Shown: positions 18,108 through 30,392, numbered from the stretch's first letter. The stretch is DNA of 64,000 bases from Clostridioides difficile (GCA_012955965.1 JABBZI010000003.1:1-64000); one strand, 5' to 3'. The notes: generated by a model not told the origin, from the letters alone. Numbers and translations are program-made.

Positions 18108-21100
18108 GTGATTATAATAAATTATGAATTAATTGTAAAATACAATGGAGATATATTGAGGTTAGAGCAAGAATTAGGAGTTTCAGTAGAAATACTTAAT
18201 TCATCATATGCAATAATAACATCAAATAATGAAGAAGATGTAAATACACTTTTAACTTATCCAGAAATTGAGTTTATAGAAAAACCTTTCATATTACAAA
18301 CTCAAGACGTTCAAAGTTTTTCAAGTACAGGAATAACAGGATTTAAGAATAGAACTGGTTTAACTGGTAAAGGAACTATAATTGGTATAATCGATTCGGG
18401 AATAGATTATACTCTACCTGTATTTAGAGATAGTGATGGAAGGTCTAAAATATTATATTATTGGGACCAGTCTATTCAAGGCAATCCCCCAGAAGGTTTT
18501 AGAGAGGGGACATTATATACTAATGAAGATATAAATAATGCAATAGCTGGAAATATGTATATACCTATTTCAACAACTAGTTTACATGGGACACATGTTG
18601 GAGGGATATGTGCAACTATTGCAAGTGATGCTAGAATAATAGTAGTGAGAGTAGGAAATATACAAACAGATGTTTTTTCAAGAAGTACAGAGTTCATGAG
18701 GGCGATTAAATTTATTTTAGATAGAGCATTAGAATTAAGAATGCCAGTTACATTAAATATAAGTTATGGAAGTAATGAAGGATCACATAGAGGAACTTCC
18801 TTATTCGAACAATATATAGATGATATGTGTTTATTTTGGAAAAATAATATAGTTGTAGCAGCTGGAAATAATGCAGATAAAGGTGGCCACAAAAGGATTA
18901 GACTCCAAAATAATACTACAGAAGAAGTTGAGTTTATAGTTGGAGAAGGGGAACGTATATTAAATATAAATATATGGCCAGATTTTGTTGATGATTTTAG
19001 TGTACATTTGGTGAGCCCATCAAATACCCAAACACAATCAATTTCTCTAACTTCAGGGGAAATAAGAAATACTTTGGGAGAAACTAGGGTAACTGGTTAT
19101 TTTTATCCTATAGCTCCATATTCTCTTACAAGGAGAGTTACTCTACAATTAAGTTCAAATACACAAATAAATCCAGGTTTATGGAGAATTGTATTTGAGC
19201 CAATAGACATTGTAACTGGGAATGTAAATATATATTTACCTACTTCTGAAGGATTAAATAGAAATACGAGATTTCTAATTCCTACTCAAGAGCTTACTGT
19301 AACAGTTCCTGGGACAGCAAGTAGAGTTATAACAGTAGGTAGTTTCAATTCAAGAACAGATATAGTATCCATATTTTCTGGAGAAGGAGATACACAATCG
19401 GGAGTATTTAAGCCAGATTTATTGGCTCCAGGAGAAGATATAATATCTTTTTTACCTGGAGGTACAAGTGGGGCATTAAGTGGAACTAGTATGGCTACTC
19501 CTCATGTTACAGGTGTCTGTTCATTATTTATGGAGTGGGGAATTGTAAATGGAAATGATTTATTTTTATATTCTCAAAAACTAAGAGCATTACTTTTAAG
19601 AGGAGCAAGAAGGCTAACTAATCAATCTTATCCAAACAATTCATCAGGATTTGGATTTTTAAATTTAGCAGATATAGATTTATATACTTTATCGAATATA
19701 AATCAAGATTTGGAGACTGATGGTATTGTATATAGAAGTGTTAACAAATCGTTTAAAGATGAAGAGAACAATTATAAACTTATAGAGGGTTATAATAATA
19801 TAAAAAAGGATATTAGCTTAGAGAGTTTTTGTAATGAGGATATGAATAGACAAACTGGAGTTTTGGCAGGAATAAATATAATTCATACTCCTGAATTTGA
19901 AAGTGAATTAAATGCTTTAGGTATGGATTCTGAGTTTATTAAATTAAGTGACTCATTAGGTATATTACCCATAGATACTTCTGATTATAATAGTATACAA
20001 AGGGTATTGGAGCTTCCATCAATTATAAGGTCAGAATCAACTATAAAGATGTCACTACTTGGGACTATCAATCAAGGGACTTTTGGTGGTATAGTTGCAA
20101 CAGAAGAGATAGGTGTAAATTTCTTTAAAAACAATCCTAATATTACAATAACAGGAAGAGGCACACTAATAGCAATTGCAGATACGGGAATAGACTATCT
20201 ACACAAAGATTTCATTTATCCAGATGGAACTTCAAAGATAGTATATCTATGGGACCAAACAAAAGAAGGAAGTCCACCTGAAGGTTTTTATATTGGAACA
20301 GAATATACACGAGAAGATATAAATCGAGCTATTACAGATAATGACCCTAGTTTATCTCAGGATGAGGTCGGTCAAGGAACTATGCTCAGTGGCATATGTG
20401 CAGGGTTGGGAAATGTGAATAATGAATATGCAGGGATAGCAGAAGATGCTGAATTGATAATAATAAAACTTGGAAAGATAGATGGTTTTTATAATAGTGC
20501 AATGTTATTTGCTGCATCTCAGTATGCATATAAAAAGGCTTTTGAACTCGGAAGACCATTAGTTATAAATGTATCTTTGGGTAGTAGTAGCTTAGCTGGA
20601 TTAACTAATAGAAGCAATAGTGAAAAAGCTTTCTTTACTAGAGGTCTATGCATAACAGCGGGGGCAGGAAATGAGGGCAATACACAAACACATACATCTG
20701 GAAGGATACTACATGCAGGTGGCTCTGTTGAGGTTGAGCTGGAGCTAAGTGAAGAGGAAGAAGAATTATCACTAGAACTTTGGTTAAATAAACCAGATAA
20801 GGCCGATGTAATAATAGTATCACCTTCAGGTGAAGAAAGTAAAAGTGTTGGGGTATCTAGTTACAATAGAGTTACTGGTCTATTTGATTTAGAAGGAACT
20901 GATTATTCTATAACATATGTATATCCGACTACTTTTTCAGGGCAACAGTTTACTAATATTACTTTGAAAAATGCTAAAAGAGGAGTATGGAAAATCAGAT
21001 TAGTTGGAGTCTATATTCTAAATGGTATATACAACTTGTATTTGCCAAATAGAGTTCTTTTAAAAAGTGGAACTAGATTTAGACAAGTTGACCCTTTTTA

Positions 21101-21503
21101 TACTATAAATTATCCTGCTATTCAAGATGATTTAATAACTGTAGGAGCATATAACACTATCAATAATAGTTTATGGCAAAGTTCATCGAGAGGACCAACT
21201 ATTGAAAATAGATTGAAGCCAGATTTAGTGGCACCAGGAGTTAGTATAATAGCAGCTTATCCTGGCAATACATATGCGACTATAACTGGCACAGCAGCAG
21301 CAAGTGCACATGTTGCAGGGGCTGCTTCAATGTATTTTCAATATACTTTTGCTGATGGTAGATATCCAAATCAAGCATATGTTCAAAAAGTAAAAACATT
21401 TATGCAAGCTGGAGCTAGAAAAAATTTAAATACAGTATATCCAAATACAAGCGCTGGATATGGTTCTTTAGACGTTAGGGGTATGTTTGATGTGTTAAGG
21501 TAG
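18108..21503 (+). CDS. cspBA: CspBA, fused subtilisin-like germination protease (active CspB, inactive CspA)
   Basis: Spore germination protein of two subtilase modules. CspB (~1-550) has a prodomain to about Gln66 and an intact triad: Asp97 (IIDSGID), His161 (LHGTHVGG) and Ser461 (SGTSMATPH). It is known to activate the cortex hydrolase SleC. CspA (~580-1131) is a pseudoprotease: Asp692 remains, but Gln756 replaces His (GQGT) and Ala1063 replaces Ser (GTAAAS). The fusion is typical of the C. difficile family. The reported catalytic serine number 461 matches a start at the GTG at 18108, but that GTG is inside the GAGGTGAT ribosome site; ATA at 18114 or 18117 has better spacing. cspC follows after nine bases. 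Expression in the mother cell under SigE is known for this operon. Confidence 0.95.
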   Translation: MIIINYELIVKYNGDILRLEQELGVSVEILNSSYAIITSNNEEDVNTLLTYPEIEFIEKPFILQTQDVQSFSSTGITGFKNRTGLTGKGTIIGIIDSGIDYTLPVFRDSDGRSKILYYWDQSIQGNPPEGFREGTLYTNEDINNAIAGNMYIPISTTSLHGTHVGGICATIASDARIIVVRVGNIQTDVFSRSTEFMRAIKFILDRALELRMPVTLNISYGSNEGSHRGTSLFEQYIDDMCLFWKNNIVVAAGNNADKGGHKRIRLQNNTTEEVEFIVGEGERILNINIWPDFVDDFSVHLVSPSNTQTQSISLTSGEIRNTLGETRVTGYFYPIAPYSLTRRVTLQLSSNTQINPGLWRIVFEPIDIVTGNVNIYLPTSEGLNRNTRFLIPTQELTVTVPGTASRVITVGSFNSRTDIVSIFSGEGDTQSGVFKPDLLAPGEDIISFLPGGTSGALSGTSMATPHVTGVCSLFMEWGIVNGNDLFLYSQKLRALLLRGARRLTNQSYPNNSSGFGFLNLADIDLYTLSNINQDLETDGIVYRSVNKSFKDEENNYKLIEGYNNIKKDISLESFCNEDMNRQTGVLAGINIIHTPEFESELNALGMDSEFIKLSDSLGILPIDTSDYNSIQRVLELPSIIRSESTIKMSLLGTINQGTFGGIVATEEIGVNFFKNNPNITITGRGTLIAIADTGIDYLHKDFIYPDGTSKIVYLWDQTKEGSPPEGFYIGTEYTREDINRAITDNDPSLSQDEVGQGTMLSGICAGLGNVNNEYAGIAEDAELIIIKLGKIDGFYNSAMLFAASQYAYKKAFELGRPLVINVSLGSSSLAGLTNRSNSEKAFFTRGLCITAGAGNEGNTQTHTSGRILHAGGSVEVELELSEEEEELSLELWLNKPDKADVIIVSPSGEESKSVGVSSYNRVTGLFDLEGTDYSITYVYPTTFSGQQFTNITLKNAKRGVWKIRLVGVYILNGIYNLYLPNRVLLKSGTRFRQVDPFYTINYPAIQDDLITVGAYNTINNSLWQSSSRGPTIENRLKPDLVAPGVSIIAAYPGNTYATITGTAAASAHVAGAASMYFQYTFADGRYPNQAYVQKVKTFMQAGARKNLNTVYPNTSAGYGSLDVRGMFDVLR

Positions 21504-23186
<1,683 letters not shown>

Positions 23187-23300
23187 ATAAAAAACTATTA
23201 AAAAAAATTATTGATTTAAAAGTCATTATAATTTCGACTTATGAATTTAATTTGAAAAATTGCTAAAACTATTACTAAATAAATAATAGAGGTGATAGTT

Positions 23301-23495
23301 TTGGAAAATAAAAAAGCAAGAGCATTAAAAGGCAAAGATAATAAAAGACTTAGAAGTCCACTTTTAGTTGGAAATGAGTCAACAGCAGCATGGGCTGATG
23401 TTGAAAAATTAAAACCTCATAGTAAAGTTTCAATACCTTCACTTAATAGTGTTGAAGAAGCAAAAGATTGGGTTGACAATGGAAGTAAGTTATAA
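23301..23495 (+). CDS. Small DUF3787-like protein downstream of cspC
   Basis: A 64-residue protein, basic at the N-terminus (ENKKARALKGKDNKRLR) with a conserved-looking C-terminal half (STAAWADVEKLKPHSKVSIP, then EEAKDWVDNGS) that resembles DUF3787, a small clostridial family. The start is TTG at 23301: the GAGGTGAT ribosome site (23289-23296) is eight bases upstream, whereas the in-frame GTG at 23292 lies inside that site. It sits 114 bp after cspC in the same direction with no terminator between, so read-through from the germination operon is possible. Function unknown. Confidence 0.75.
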   Translation: MENKKARALKGKDNKRLRSPLLVGNESTAAWADVEKLKPHSKVSIPSLNSVEEAKDWVDNGSKL

Positions 23496-23540
23496 AAATT
23501 GTAAGATTCAATAATGAAAGTGAGTGTTTATTGTAATTTT

Positions 23541-23607
23541 GTAGAGTAGTATTGGTTCGAGGATTTGTATCTAGTTTGATGAACAAGGTATTACTCTACT
23601 TTTTTTA
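23541..23607 (+). terminator. Long hairpin terminator after the DUF3787-like gene
   Basis: GTAGAGTAGTATT (23541-23553) pairs with GGTATTACTCTAC (23587-23599) with two G-U pairs, extended by GGTTC/GAAC, and an eight-T run follows. The 33-base apical part is larger than needed for a simple terminator. Confidence 0.75.
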
Positions 23608-23689
23608 TAAATAACAATCAGTATCAATTATATAAATTTATTGACTAAAAATTTATAAATTGGTATAATTTTGTTAATTAGCGGAAATA

Positions 23690-23954
23690 ATAAAAGATAA
23701 ATACTGTGAAGAGAAGAGTAAATATAAAATGTAGTTTTAGCGAGTTGAGGATGGTGAGAGCTCAATACGAGGTTTATATTGAAGAACATCTTGGAGTTTC
23801 TAATCGAAAGCTTATTTAGCAAGTAGACTTAGACGGAAAGCACCGTTACAGGCTTTAAGCATTGCTTAACTAAGAGGTCATTTATGACAATTAGGGTGGT
23901 ACCGCGAAAGTAATAGTCTTTCGTCCCTTTATATAGGGATGAAGGGCTTTTTTT
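23690..23954 (+). promoter_or_regulatory. T-box riboswitch (asparagine) controlling asnS
   Basis: The leader has the canonical T-box sequence AGGGTGGTACCGCG at 23893-23906, whose TGGT bulge pairs with the tRNA acceptor end. The Specifier Loop context GAAGAACATC places codon AAC (Asn) at 23785-23787, followed by the usual A. The AGTA-type and GNUG-like elements lie around 23716-23762. A terminator forms from TTCGTCCCT (23920-23928) and AGGGATGAA (23935-23943) with a T-run to 23954. Uncharged tRNA-Asn would favour the antiterminator and switch on asnS. The specifier agrees with the enzyme encoded downstream. Confidence 0.93.
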
Positions 23955-24009
23955 ATTGAAATTATATTTATAAGAAACATTAATAACAATTATATTAGGA
24001 GGATTTAAA

Positions 24010-25407
24010 ATGCAAAAAGAATTTATAACAGTAAAAGAATTGTACAGAGACAAAGAGCAGTACATAGGGAAAACTGTAAAAGTAGCTGGATGGATAAGAA
24101 CATCTAGAGTATCTAAAAACTTTGGATTTATAGAATTAAATGATGGAAGCTTCTTCAAGAACATGCAAATAGTATTTGATGAGAAAGTAGAAAATTTTAA
24201 AGAAATAGGGAAATTAGCAATAAGTTCATCTATACTTGTAGAAGGTGAATTGGTATCGACAGAAGGGGCTAAACAACCTGTAGAAATACATGCAAAAAGT
24301 ATAGTTGTAGAAGGTGAATCAGATAGTTCATATCCACTACAAAAGAAAAGACATACTCTTGAATATCTAAGAACAATAGCACATTTAAGACCAAGAAGTA
24401 ATACTTTTTCAGCTGTATTTAGAGTAAGATCAATAGCTGCATATGCAATACACAAGTTTTTCCAAGAAAGAAACTTTGTATATGCACATTCTCCAATCAT
24501 AACAGGTAGTGACTGTGAGGGTGCAGGAGAAATGTTTAGAATAACAACTATGGATTTAAATGATATTCCAAAAACTGAAGATGGGAAAATAGACTATACT
24601 CAAGATTTCTTTGGAAAAGAATCAAATTTAACAGTTAGTGGACAATTAAATGCTGAAATAATGGCACTTTCTTTTAGAAATGTTTATACTTTTGGACCTA
24701 CATTTAGAGCAGAAAACTCTTACACAGGAAGACATGCTTCAGAATTTTGGATGATAGAGCCTGAAATAGTTTTTGCAGACCTTGAAGATAACATGGAACT
24801 TGCAGAAGATATGATAAAATATGTTATAAGTTATGTTTTAGAGAATGCTCCTGAAGAAATGGAATTCTTCAATAGCTTTATAGATAAAGGCTTATTAGAG
24901 AGATTAAATAAGATAGTAAACTCTGAATTTGTTAGAATAACATATACTAAAGCAGTAGAGTTATTGATTGAGTCAGGTCATGAATTTGAGTATCCAGTTG
25001 AATGGGGATGTGACCTTCAAACTGAGCATGAAAGATATATAACAGAGCAAATATACAATTGTCCAGTATTTGTAACTGATTATCCAAAAGATATAAAAGC
25101 GTTCTACATGAGAATGAATGAAGATGGTAAAACTGTTAGAGCAATGGATTTATTAGTTCCTGGTGTTGGAGAAATAGTGGGAGGCTCTCAAAGAGAAGAA
25201 AGAGAAGATGTGTTATTAGATAGAATTCATGAAATGGGATTAAGAGAAGAAGATTACTGGTGGTATTTAGAGCTTAGAAAATTTGGTACTGCTACTCACT
25301 CTGGATTTGGTCTTGGATTTGAGAGAATAATTATGTATATGACAGGCATGTCTAATATAAGAGACGTTATACCTTTCCCAAGAACTCCTAAAAATGCTGA
25401 ATTCTAA
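24010..25407 (+). CDS. asnS: Asparaginyl-tRNA synthetase
   Basis: Class IIb aminoacyl-tRNA synthetase that charges tRNA-Asn, 465 residues, the normal size. The N-terminal OB-fold anticodon domain (~1-115, [21 protein letters not shown]) is followed by the catalytic core with motif 2 ([22 protein letters not shown]) and motif 3 ([13 protein letters not shown]). The [11 protein letters not shown] version is AsnRS-like rather than AspRS. It has GGAGG eight bases before the ATG and lies directly under an Asn T-box. Presence of this gene means the cell can make Asn-tRNA directly. Confidence 0.96.
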   Translation: MQKEFITVKELYRDKEQYIGKTVKVAGWIRTSRVSKNFGFIELNDGSFFKNMQIVFDEKVENFKEIGKLAISSSILVEGELVSTEGAKQPVEIHAKSIVVEGESDSSYPLQKKRHTLEYLRTIAHLRPRSNTFSAVFRVRSIAAYAIHKFFQERNFVYAHSPIITGSDCEGAGEMFRITTMDLNDIPKTEDGKIDYTQDFFGKESNLTVSGQLNAEIMALSFRNVYTFGPTFRAENSYTGRHASEFWMIEPEIVFADLEDNMELAEDMIKYVISYVLENAPEEMEFFNSFIDKGLLERLNKIVNSEFVRITYTKAVELLIESGHEFEYPVEWGCDLQTEHERYITEQIYNCPVFVTDYPKDIKAFYMRMNEDGKTVRAMDLLVPGVGEIVGGSQREEREDVLLDRIHEMGLREEDYWWYLELRKFGTATHSGFGLGFERIIMYMTGMSNIRDVIPFPRTPKNAEF

Positions 25408-25455
25408 TAATTATAAATTCTAATACAATTATATAATTTTAGGAATAAAAATATT

Positions 25456-25503
25456 AAATAACTTGTATATTATCTAGCTTGGATATATACAAGTTATTTT
25501 TAT
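25456..25503 (+). terminator. Intrinsic terminator after asnS
   Basis: AAATAACTTGTATAT (25456-25470) pairs with ATATACAAGTTATTT (25484-25498), followed by T-rich sequence. Confidence 0.85.
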
Positions 25504-25585
25504 TGTATTTGTAAATATATGATTTAATTAATTTTATTTTGTAATACAATATAACTATAAAATATCAAAGTTGGGAGGGAATATA

Positions 25586-26044
25586 ATGTGTGAATTTTGT
25601 TTTATTGAATTTAATGTGGATAATATTGAAGTATTTAATAGGATTAAGAATTTATTTTCATATATAGCAAGTATAAAAAATGATTGTATACAAGTTAATG
25701 ATTTGGAATACTATATTTTAGAAAGAGTAGAAGATTTTTATTATAGAGAAGAGTTGGATTATTTTTGGTGGCCAACAGAAGAAGAAAATAAAAAATTTTG
25801 GGAGAAATATAAACTATTGGATGAAGAAAAGCGAAAAGAACATTTGAAATCTGTTCCATGGGATTTTGAAACTGTATTTTCTGAAATTGGTATAGGTGAT
25901 TATACAATAGTGGGTTGCAAAATGATTGGAGAAAAAACTTCAAGACTTTATTTTAATCCCATAGGATATCCTTATGGAGGAATTGAAGTGATTCAAGAAG
26001 CATTAAAAGCTTTTGGAGTAGTTATAGTTAATATGCTAGGATAA
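25586..26044 (+). CDS. Hypothetical protein, 152 aa
   Basis: A soluble acidic protein I do not recognise. It begins MCEFCFIEFNVDN and is rich in aromatic residues (LDYFWWPTEEENKKFWEKYK). The C-terminal half shows a compact alpha/beta pattern, YTIVGCKMIGEKTSRLYFNP then GYPYGGIEVIQEALKAFG. The two cysteines at the N-terminus (CEFC) have no partner pair, so a zinc ribbon is not supported. The start at 25586 follows GGGAGGGA; a longer in-frame start at 25571 would overlap that site. It stands alone between the asnS terminator and the lipoprotein gene. Codon use matches its neighbours. Confidence 0.6.
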   Translation: MCEFCFIEFNVDNIEVFNRIKNLFSYIASIKNDCIQVNDLEYYILERVEDFYYREELDYFWWPTEEENKKFWEKYKLLDEEKRKEHLKSVPWDFETVFSEIGIGDYTIVGCKMIGEKTSRLYFNPIGYPYGGIEVIQEALKAFGVVIVNMLG

Positions 26045-26244
26045 CGTTTGTTGTGATATACTATAAATGATAAAGTTATTTTGGATAATTATAGAAAAAA
26101 TATAAATGAAATTTGTAGACTAGCTTTATATTACAAATATATAAGGGTATAGTATGAAAATATGTAAAATGTTAAATATAAAAAATATTTATTGCGTTAT
26201 CTATTATACAATAGGCTTTATTATTATCAAGAGGGGGAGTAAGA

Positions 26245-28188
26245 ATGTCTAAGAAATGGTTGTTTATGGTTTTAAGTTTGGTACTTATATGCACAGGTTG
26301 TACAAAAAATAATCCTAAAAATAGTCAGGATAAAGGAGATAATTCTCTTATACTATTAAAAAGAGATGAAGATAATTCTGATGGTATGACAGATGTATAT
26401 ATAAAGACACAAAGTAAAGATGAAGAAAAAATAGCATCAGATATACCTATAGATACAAAGAGGGATTATATAAGTGGAGAGCAATCAATATTAATTCAGG
26501 ATAAAGAAAACAATTTGTATAAATATAATTTAAAAAAAGAAAAGGAAAAATTAGCATCAGACTTACTTTCTGGTGAACTTAATTCATATAAATTTATTCC
26601 TTCTTCAAAGACTATGGCATATATATCATCAGAAAATTCTTTGTATGTAAAGTATGATGGGAAGGATAAAGAAAAAATAGCCAATGATGTTGTATTATAT
26701 AAGATATCTCAAGATGGAAAGTATATATATTATGTTAATACAGATGAAGAATTGTATCTATATAAAGAAAATGAAGATAAAGAAAAGATATCAACTGATA
26801 TAAAAAGTTTTGATATTATAAATAATAAAGGTGATGTAATATTCATAAATAATGATGATAATTTATATTTAAAAAGCTTAGATAAAAATGATAAAGTTAA
26901 GATTAGTTCAGATGTATCAAATTTATGGGGAGTAAAATCTGATGATGAAGAGATTATGTATATAAGTGAGTATAATTATAAAGACTTAAAAGGAGAGCTG
27001 TATTTATATAAAAATGGAACAAGTGAAAAAATAGCATCAGATGTTAGGTCTTATAGATATAGAAATAATAAATTTTACTTTATAAATAGTGATGATGAAT
27101 TATATGAAAAAGAAGTAGGAAAAGATGAATCCAAGAAAATAAAATCAGATATTGATTATATAAGTCTAATTAATGATGGCATTGTATTTATAAATTCTGA
27201 TGGCGACATATATACCAAGAAAAATAATAAAGAAGAAGAAAAAATAGGAAATGATATGAAAGAAAATTCTAATTTATCTATTATTAATGATGATAAATTA
27301 CTTTATATTAAATCAAGTGGCGAGTTATTTTTAGATAAAGAGAAGATAGCAAGTGATGTGATTGGTTATTCATTTAATTCAGAGAACATAGTGTATTCTA
27401 CCAAAAACAAGGAAGTACATTTTTATAACATGAAGACTAAGAAAGACAAAGTTGAAATGAGTAATATACAAAAATACTCAGAGATTTATTTAGAAAACGA
27501 ATTGATTTATTCTAAAAATCTAGAGCCAAAAGATTTAAGTGGTTTTTGGAAAGCTGATGAGTATAATGTATTTGAGTTTGAAGAGCCTAACAAAATAAAA
27601 CTTTATAGTAAAAACCAAGAAGAAGGTAATTATACAATTAAATATGAAGTAGAGAGTTCAGATAGTAATAGTATGGTGTTAAAAAGTAAGGATAGCTCAT
27701 CAAATAAAAAACTGTCTATAACTAGATATAATAATAATGAAATTTCATTAGAAGCTGACGAAGTAAGTGGAACACTTAACAAAATTTCAAAAGAAGAAGC
27801 AGACAAATTTATCAAAAGCATAAATAATAAAGCAAGTGATGAGAGTGATAAAGAGAAAAATGATACAAAGAATAGTAAAAGTAATTCAAATTCAGGCTCT
27901 AACTCAAAAAGTAAAGAAGTAAGTTATGATGACGATTATATTATATATGATAGTGACTCAAGAATTTTGACTAGAGAAGAACTAGAGGGTTATAGTAAAG
28001 GAGAGTTAGCTTATATAAGAAATGAAATATTTGCAAGATATGGGTATGTGTTTAAAGAAGAGCCATATAAGAGTTATTTTAATAATAAATCATGGTATCA
28101 ACCAGATTATGATATAGGAGCTGATACAGATGTGTTAAACTCTATAGAAAAGCAAAATGTTTCATTGATTAAAGAAATGGAGAATTAG
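26245..28188 (+). CDS. Lipoprotein with about nine propeller-like repeats and a C-terminal YARHG domain
   Basis: A 647-residue surface lipoprotein: signal sequence then lipobox LICTGC with lipidated Cys19. Residues ~55-400 contain about nine imperfect units of 35-45 residues, each with a strand like ELYLYK followed by a core such as EKIASDI, EKLASDL, EKIANDV, EKISTDI or KKIKSDI. This is a beta-propeller-like pattern related to DUF5050. Residues ~590-640 form a YARHG domain (RNEIFARYGYVFKEEPYKSYF), thought to act outside the cell. An acidic/Ser/Asn linker lies between. The start at 26245 follows GAGGGGGAG. Ligand unknown. Confidence 0.8.
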   Translation: MSKKWLFMVLSLVLICTGCTKNNPKNSQDKGDNSLILLKRDEDNSDGMTDVYIKTQSKDEEKIASDIPIDTKRDYISGEQSILIQDKENNLYKYNLKKEKEKLASDLLSGELNSYKFIPSSKTMAYISSENSLYVKYDGKDKEKIANDVVLYKISQDGKYIYYVNTDEELYLYKENEDKEKISTDIKSFDIINNKGDVIFINNDDNLYLKSLDKNDKVKISSDVSNLWGVKSDDEEIMYISEYNYKDLKGELYLYKNGTSEKIASDVRSYRYRNNKFYFINSDDELYEKEVGKDESKKIKSDIDYISLINDGIVFINSDGDIYTKKNNKEEEKIGNDMKENSNLSIINDDKLLYIKSSGELFLDKEKIASDVIGYSFNSENIVYSTKNKEVHFYNMKTKKDKVEMSNIQKYSEIYLENELIYSKNLEPKDLSGFWKADEYNVFEFEEPNKIKLYSKNQEEGNYTIKYEVESSDSNSMVLKSKDSSSNKKLSITRYNNNEISLEADEVSGTLNKISKEEADKFIKSINNKASDESDKEKNDTKNSKSNSNSGSNSKSKEVSYDDDYIIYDSDSRILTREELEGYSKGELAYIRNEIFARYGYVFKEEPYKSYFNNKSWYQPDYDIGADTDVLNSIEKQNVSLIKEMEN

Positions 28189-28258
28189 CTAATAATAGAT
28201 TTAAAAATATAATCTAGATTTAATGGGATAACTTATAAAAATTTAAAATTCAAGAAAT

Positions 28259-28310
28259 AATAAACCTATAAATAAAACTTAAGTTTAAAAGTCTAATTTA
28301 TAGGTTTATT
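28259..28310. terminator. Bidirectional hairpin between convergent genes
   Basis: AATAAACCTATAAAT (28259-28273) is perfectly complementary to ATTTATAGGTTTATT (28296-28310). The T-run is weak on both sides, so termination efficiency is uncertain. Confidence 0.6.
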
Positions 28311-28394
28311 TAATAGTATTTAATTGTTGTAAATATAAAAAATATTTTTCCTGAAAAATTTAAATGTGAATGATTAATATTTATATATATTTTT

Positions 28395-29570
28395 TTAATA
28401 AAAGGCCACACAATTACGTCCTTCTTCTTTTGCAGTATATAGAGCCTTATCACAGTAACTTATAAATTCCTTCAATGTCATTTTTTCTTCAATTTTTTTT
28501 GTATAAACTCCAATACTAACAGTTACACATTTTGAAGGAACATCATCACGTTCGAAATTGCAGTTTTCTATCATTTTTCGTAAACATTCTGATTTAAGCT
28601 TAGCATCTTCTTCATCACAGTTAAAAATACATATAAAAAATTCCTCCCCACCATATCGTATGGCATGTGCATTTTCCGAACTTGTAAAATCTAAAATTAC
28701 TTTAGCAATATTTTGTAAGCAATAATCTCCTTTTTGATGTCCATAGGTATCATTAAATTGTTTGAAGTAATCAATGTCTAGCATCATTCCAGTTATGGGT
28801 ACTTGATTTGCATAGCTGATTAATTTTTTTTGTAGAATATCTTCAAGATATCTACGATTATTCATTTTAGTCAGCTCATCTATCATAACTTTATGATTAA
28901 GCAAATTATTTATATGATATATTTCTTCATATTGTTGACGAATTAGAAGTTTGTCATAATAAGTAAATACACGACTTCTATATAGCATTGTAGAGACAAA
29001 AATAGCAAGTGATGTTATAAAAAATGTATTAACAATATTACTAAATTCATTACCTGGTATAGTTTGGATTCCAGGTAAGAAAAAGTTAAGGAACAAAAAG
29101 CATCCACCAAAAACTATTATTGATTCTCCAAATTTTAATACTGAAAAAGCTGCAGCTGCTAACATAATGTAACTAAACACACTTAAATCATTTCCACCTA
29201 ATTGGTCAAGCAGAGTAATTACACATCCCCATAGGCAGAAAAAAGTTACATAAATTACCCATAAGTTTATATAAAAAGTGCAACAATCCTTTTTTTTATT
29301 CCAAAGATAAGAAAATACAAACATAAAGATTGAAGATACAGAAAATAGTGTTATGTACATATAAAAATACCATTGACGTCTTGGAGTGGCAAAAGGTCCG
29401 CCTTCTCTAGCTGATATTGATATCATCATAATTATTTGAGATACTATTATTATTATACAAATGATTTTTCCCGTATTATAAAGATAATTGCAAAGTTCTT
29501 TTTCAACGTTTTCTTTATGTTCTTTGTCTAGAGGAAATCCAAAAAATTTTTTTAATTTTTCTAAGTTCAT
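28395..29570 (-). CDS. Membrane diguanylate cyclase (GGEEF)
   Basis: Makes cyclic di-GMP from two GTP. The 391-residue protein has six or so hydrophobic segments in residues ~30-200, an integral-membrane sensor of unknown ligand, then a GGDEF domain (~225-391). The active motif is RYGGEEFFICIF, a functional variant. The substrate-binding stretch MMLDIDYFKQFNDTYGHQKGD is intact. The product-inhibition RxxD site five residues before the motif is absent. The start at 29570 is set by GGAGGCTTAT before the ATG. An inverted repeat, ACAATCTAA with TTAGATTGT at 29679-29703, lies about 110 bp upstream of the start and could be an operator. Confidence 0.9.
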   Translation of the reverse strand: MNLEKLKKFFGFPLDKEHKENVEKELCNYLYNTGKIICIIIIVSQIIMMISISAREGGPFATPRRQWYFYMYITLFSVSSIFMFVFSYLWNKKKDCCTFYINLWVIYVTFFCLWGCVITLLDQLGGNDLSVFSYIMLAAAAFSVLKFGESIIVFGGCFLFLNFFLPGIQTIPGNEFSNIVNTFFITSLAIFVSTMLYRSRVFTYYDKLLIRQQYEEIYHINNLLNHKVMIDELTKMNNRRYLEDILQKKLISYANQVPITGMMLDIDYFKQFNDTYGHQKGDYCLQNIAKVILDFTSSENAHAIRYGGEEFFICIFNCDEEDAKLKSECLRKMIENCNFERDDVPSKCVTVSIGVYTKKIEEKMTLKEFISYCDKALYTAKEEGRNCVAFY

Positions 29571-29678
29571 ATAAGCCTCCATTAAAAATAAAACATAAAA
29601 ATAAGTATTCCTTTTCTTTTTTTAGATACTTGGAATACTTTATTAATAACTTAATTATATCAAAATATATTATGTGTA

Positions 29679-29703
29679 ACAATCTAAAATTGTGTTAGAT
29701 TGT
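29679..29703. promoter_or_regulatory. Inverted repeat upstream of the diguanylate cyclase gene
   Basis: ACAATCTAA and TTAGATTGT, a perfect 9-bp dyad with a 7-base spacer, in the 315-bp gap between the cyclase start (29570, minus strand) and immA. No T-run follows on either strand, so an operator is more likely than a terminator. The rest of the gap holds only the hairpin at 29783-29815. Confidence 0.4.
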
Positions 29704-29782
29704 ATTTGTTAATTAATATTAAATGAATTTTTCGATTAGTATTTTATTATAATTAAGTTTTATAGGAAGTTTATTTTGTTTT

Positions 29783-29815
29783 TATATAAAAGAGCAGGTT
29801 AACTGCTCTTTATAT
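29783..29815 (-). terminator. Hairpin downstream of immA, copy 1
   Basis: TATATAAAAGAGCAG and CTGCTCTTTATATA form a long stem with a 5-base loop about 70 bp after the immA stop. A near-identical hairpin lies at 30431-30456. Confidence 0.6.
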
Positions 29816-29885
29816 ATAGTTTATTATAATTACATTTAAATATGTATTTGTTAAATAAAAAACTATAAAAGTAGAATAAGAGAGT

Positions 29886-30392
29886 TTAAAAAATATTTTC
29901 ATATATGTAGAAGTTTGGCAAGTTAGTTAATACTAGGAATCTATTGTTTCCCAAGTCTAACATGTTTTTCTTTCTTGATAGAAATTCTAATCTTTTTAAT
30001 AAGAATTTTATACTAACTTGTAATTCTTCAGCTATTTCATATGCACTTGTTGCATGTGAATTAATAACATGTATTATCTCTTCTTCTGTTATAAGAAATT
30101 CACCTGCCCATCTTAGGGCTTTGTCTTCAGTTTTATCTATCAATATTTTATTTTTGTAGCTATTTTCTGAAGATACATAATTTCCAACACTGGTAAAATG
30201 ATGTCCCAATTCTTCTGCTAAAATTTCTATTAGCTTAGTCTTATTTTGTTTTAATGAATTAAGTAATGATATAATTTTTAGCCCTTGTTTGTCTATATAC
30301 AATCCTTTTATGTCATCTGTTATTTTGTCAGTGTAGTAAATTTCTATTTCTTCATTTTTTGCTAAATCTAAAAGTGCGTCTAGTTTATTCAT
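29886..30392 (-). CDS. ImmA/IrrE-family metallopeptidase, phage type
   Basis: A 168-residue protein like the ImmA peptidases that cleave phage or ICE repressors. The zinc motif is in ILAEELGHHFTSVGNY; EELGHH, with Glu in place of the first His of HExxH, is common in clostridial phage ImmA proteins. A C-terminal helix-turn-helix-like stretch follows (SAYEIAEELQVSIKFLLKRLEFL). It is transcribed after the XRE repressor gene, the standard phage order. The ATG at 30392 has GGGGG upstream. It probably inactivates the adjacent repressor, but no phage genes remain around it, so this is a remnant or domesticated pair. Confidence 0.82.
   Translation of the reverse strand: MNKLDALLDLAKNEEIEIYYTDKITDDIKGLYIDKQGLKIISLLNSLKQNKTKLIEILAEELGHHFTSVGNYVSSENSYKNKILIDKTEDKALRWAGEFLITEEEIIHVINSHATSAYEIAEELQVSIKFLLKRLEFLSRKKNMLDLGNNRFLVLTNLPNFYIYENIF

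Noticed and set aside
23550-23590. GGTTCGAGGA in the hairpin before the T-box, resembling a tRNA T-loop
   Set aside because: No acceptor, D or anticodon arms can be formed around it; it belongs to a terminator hairpin.
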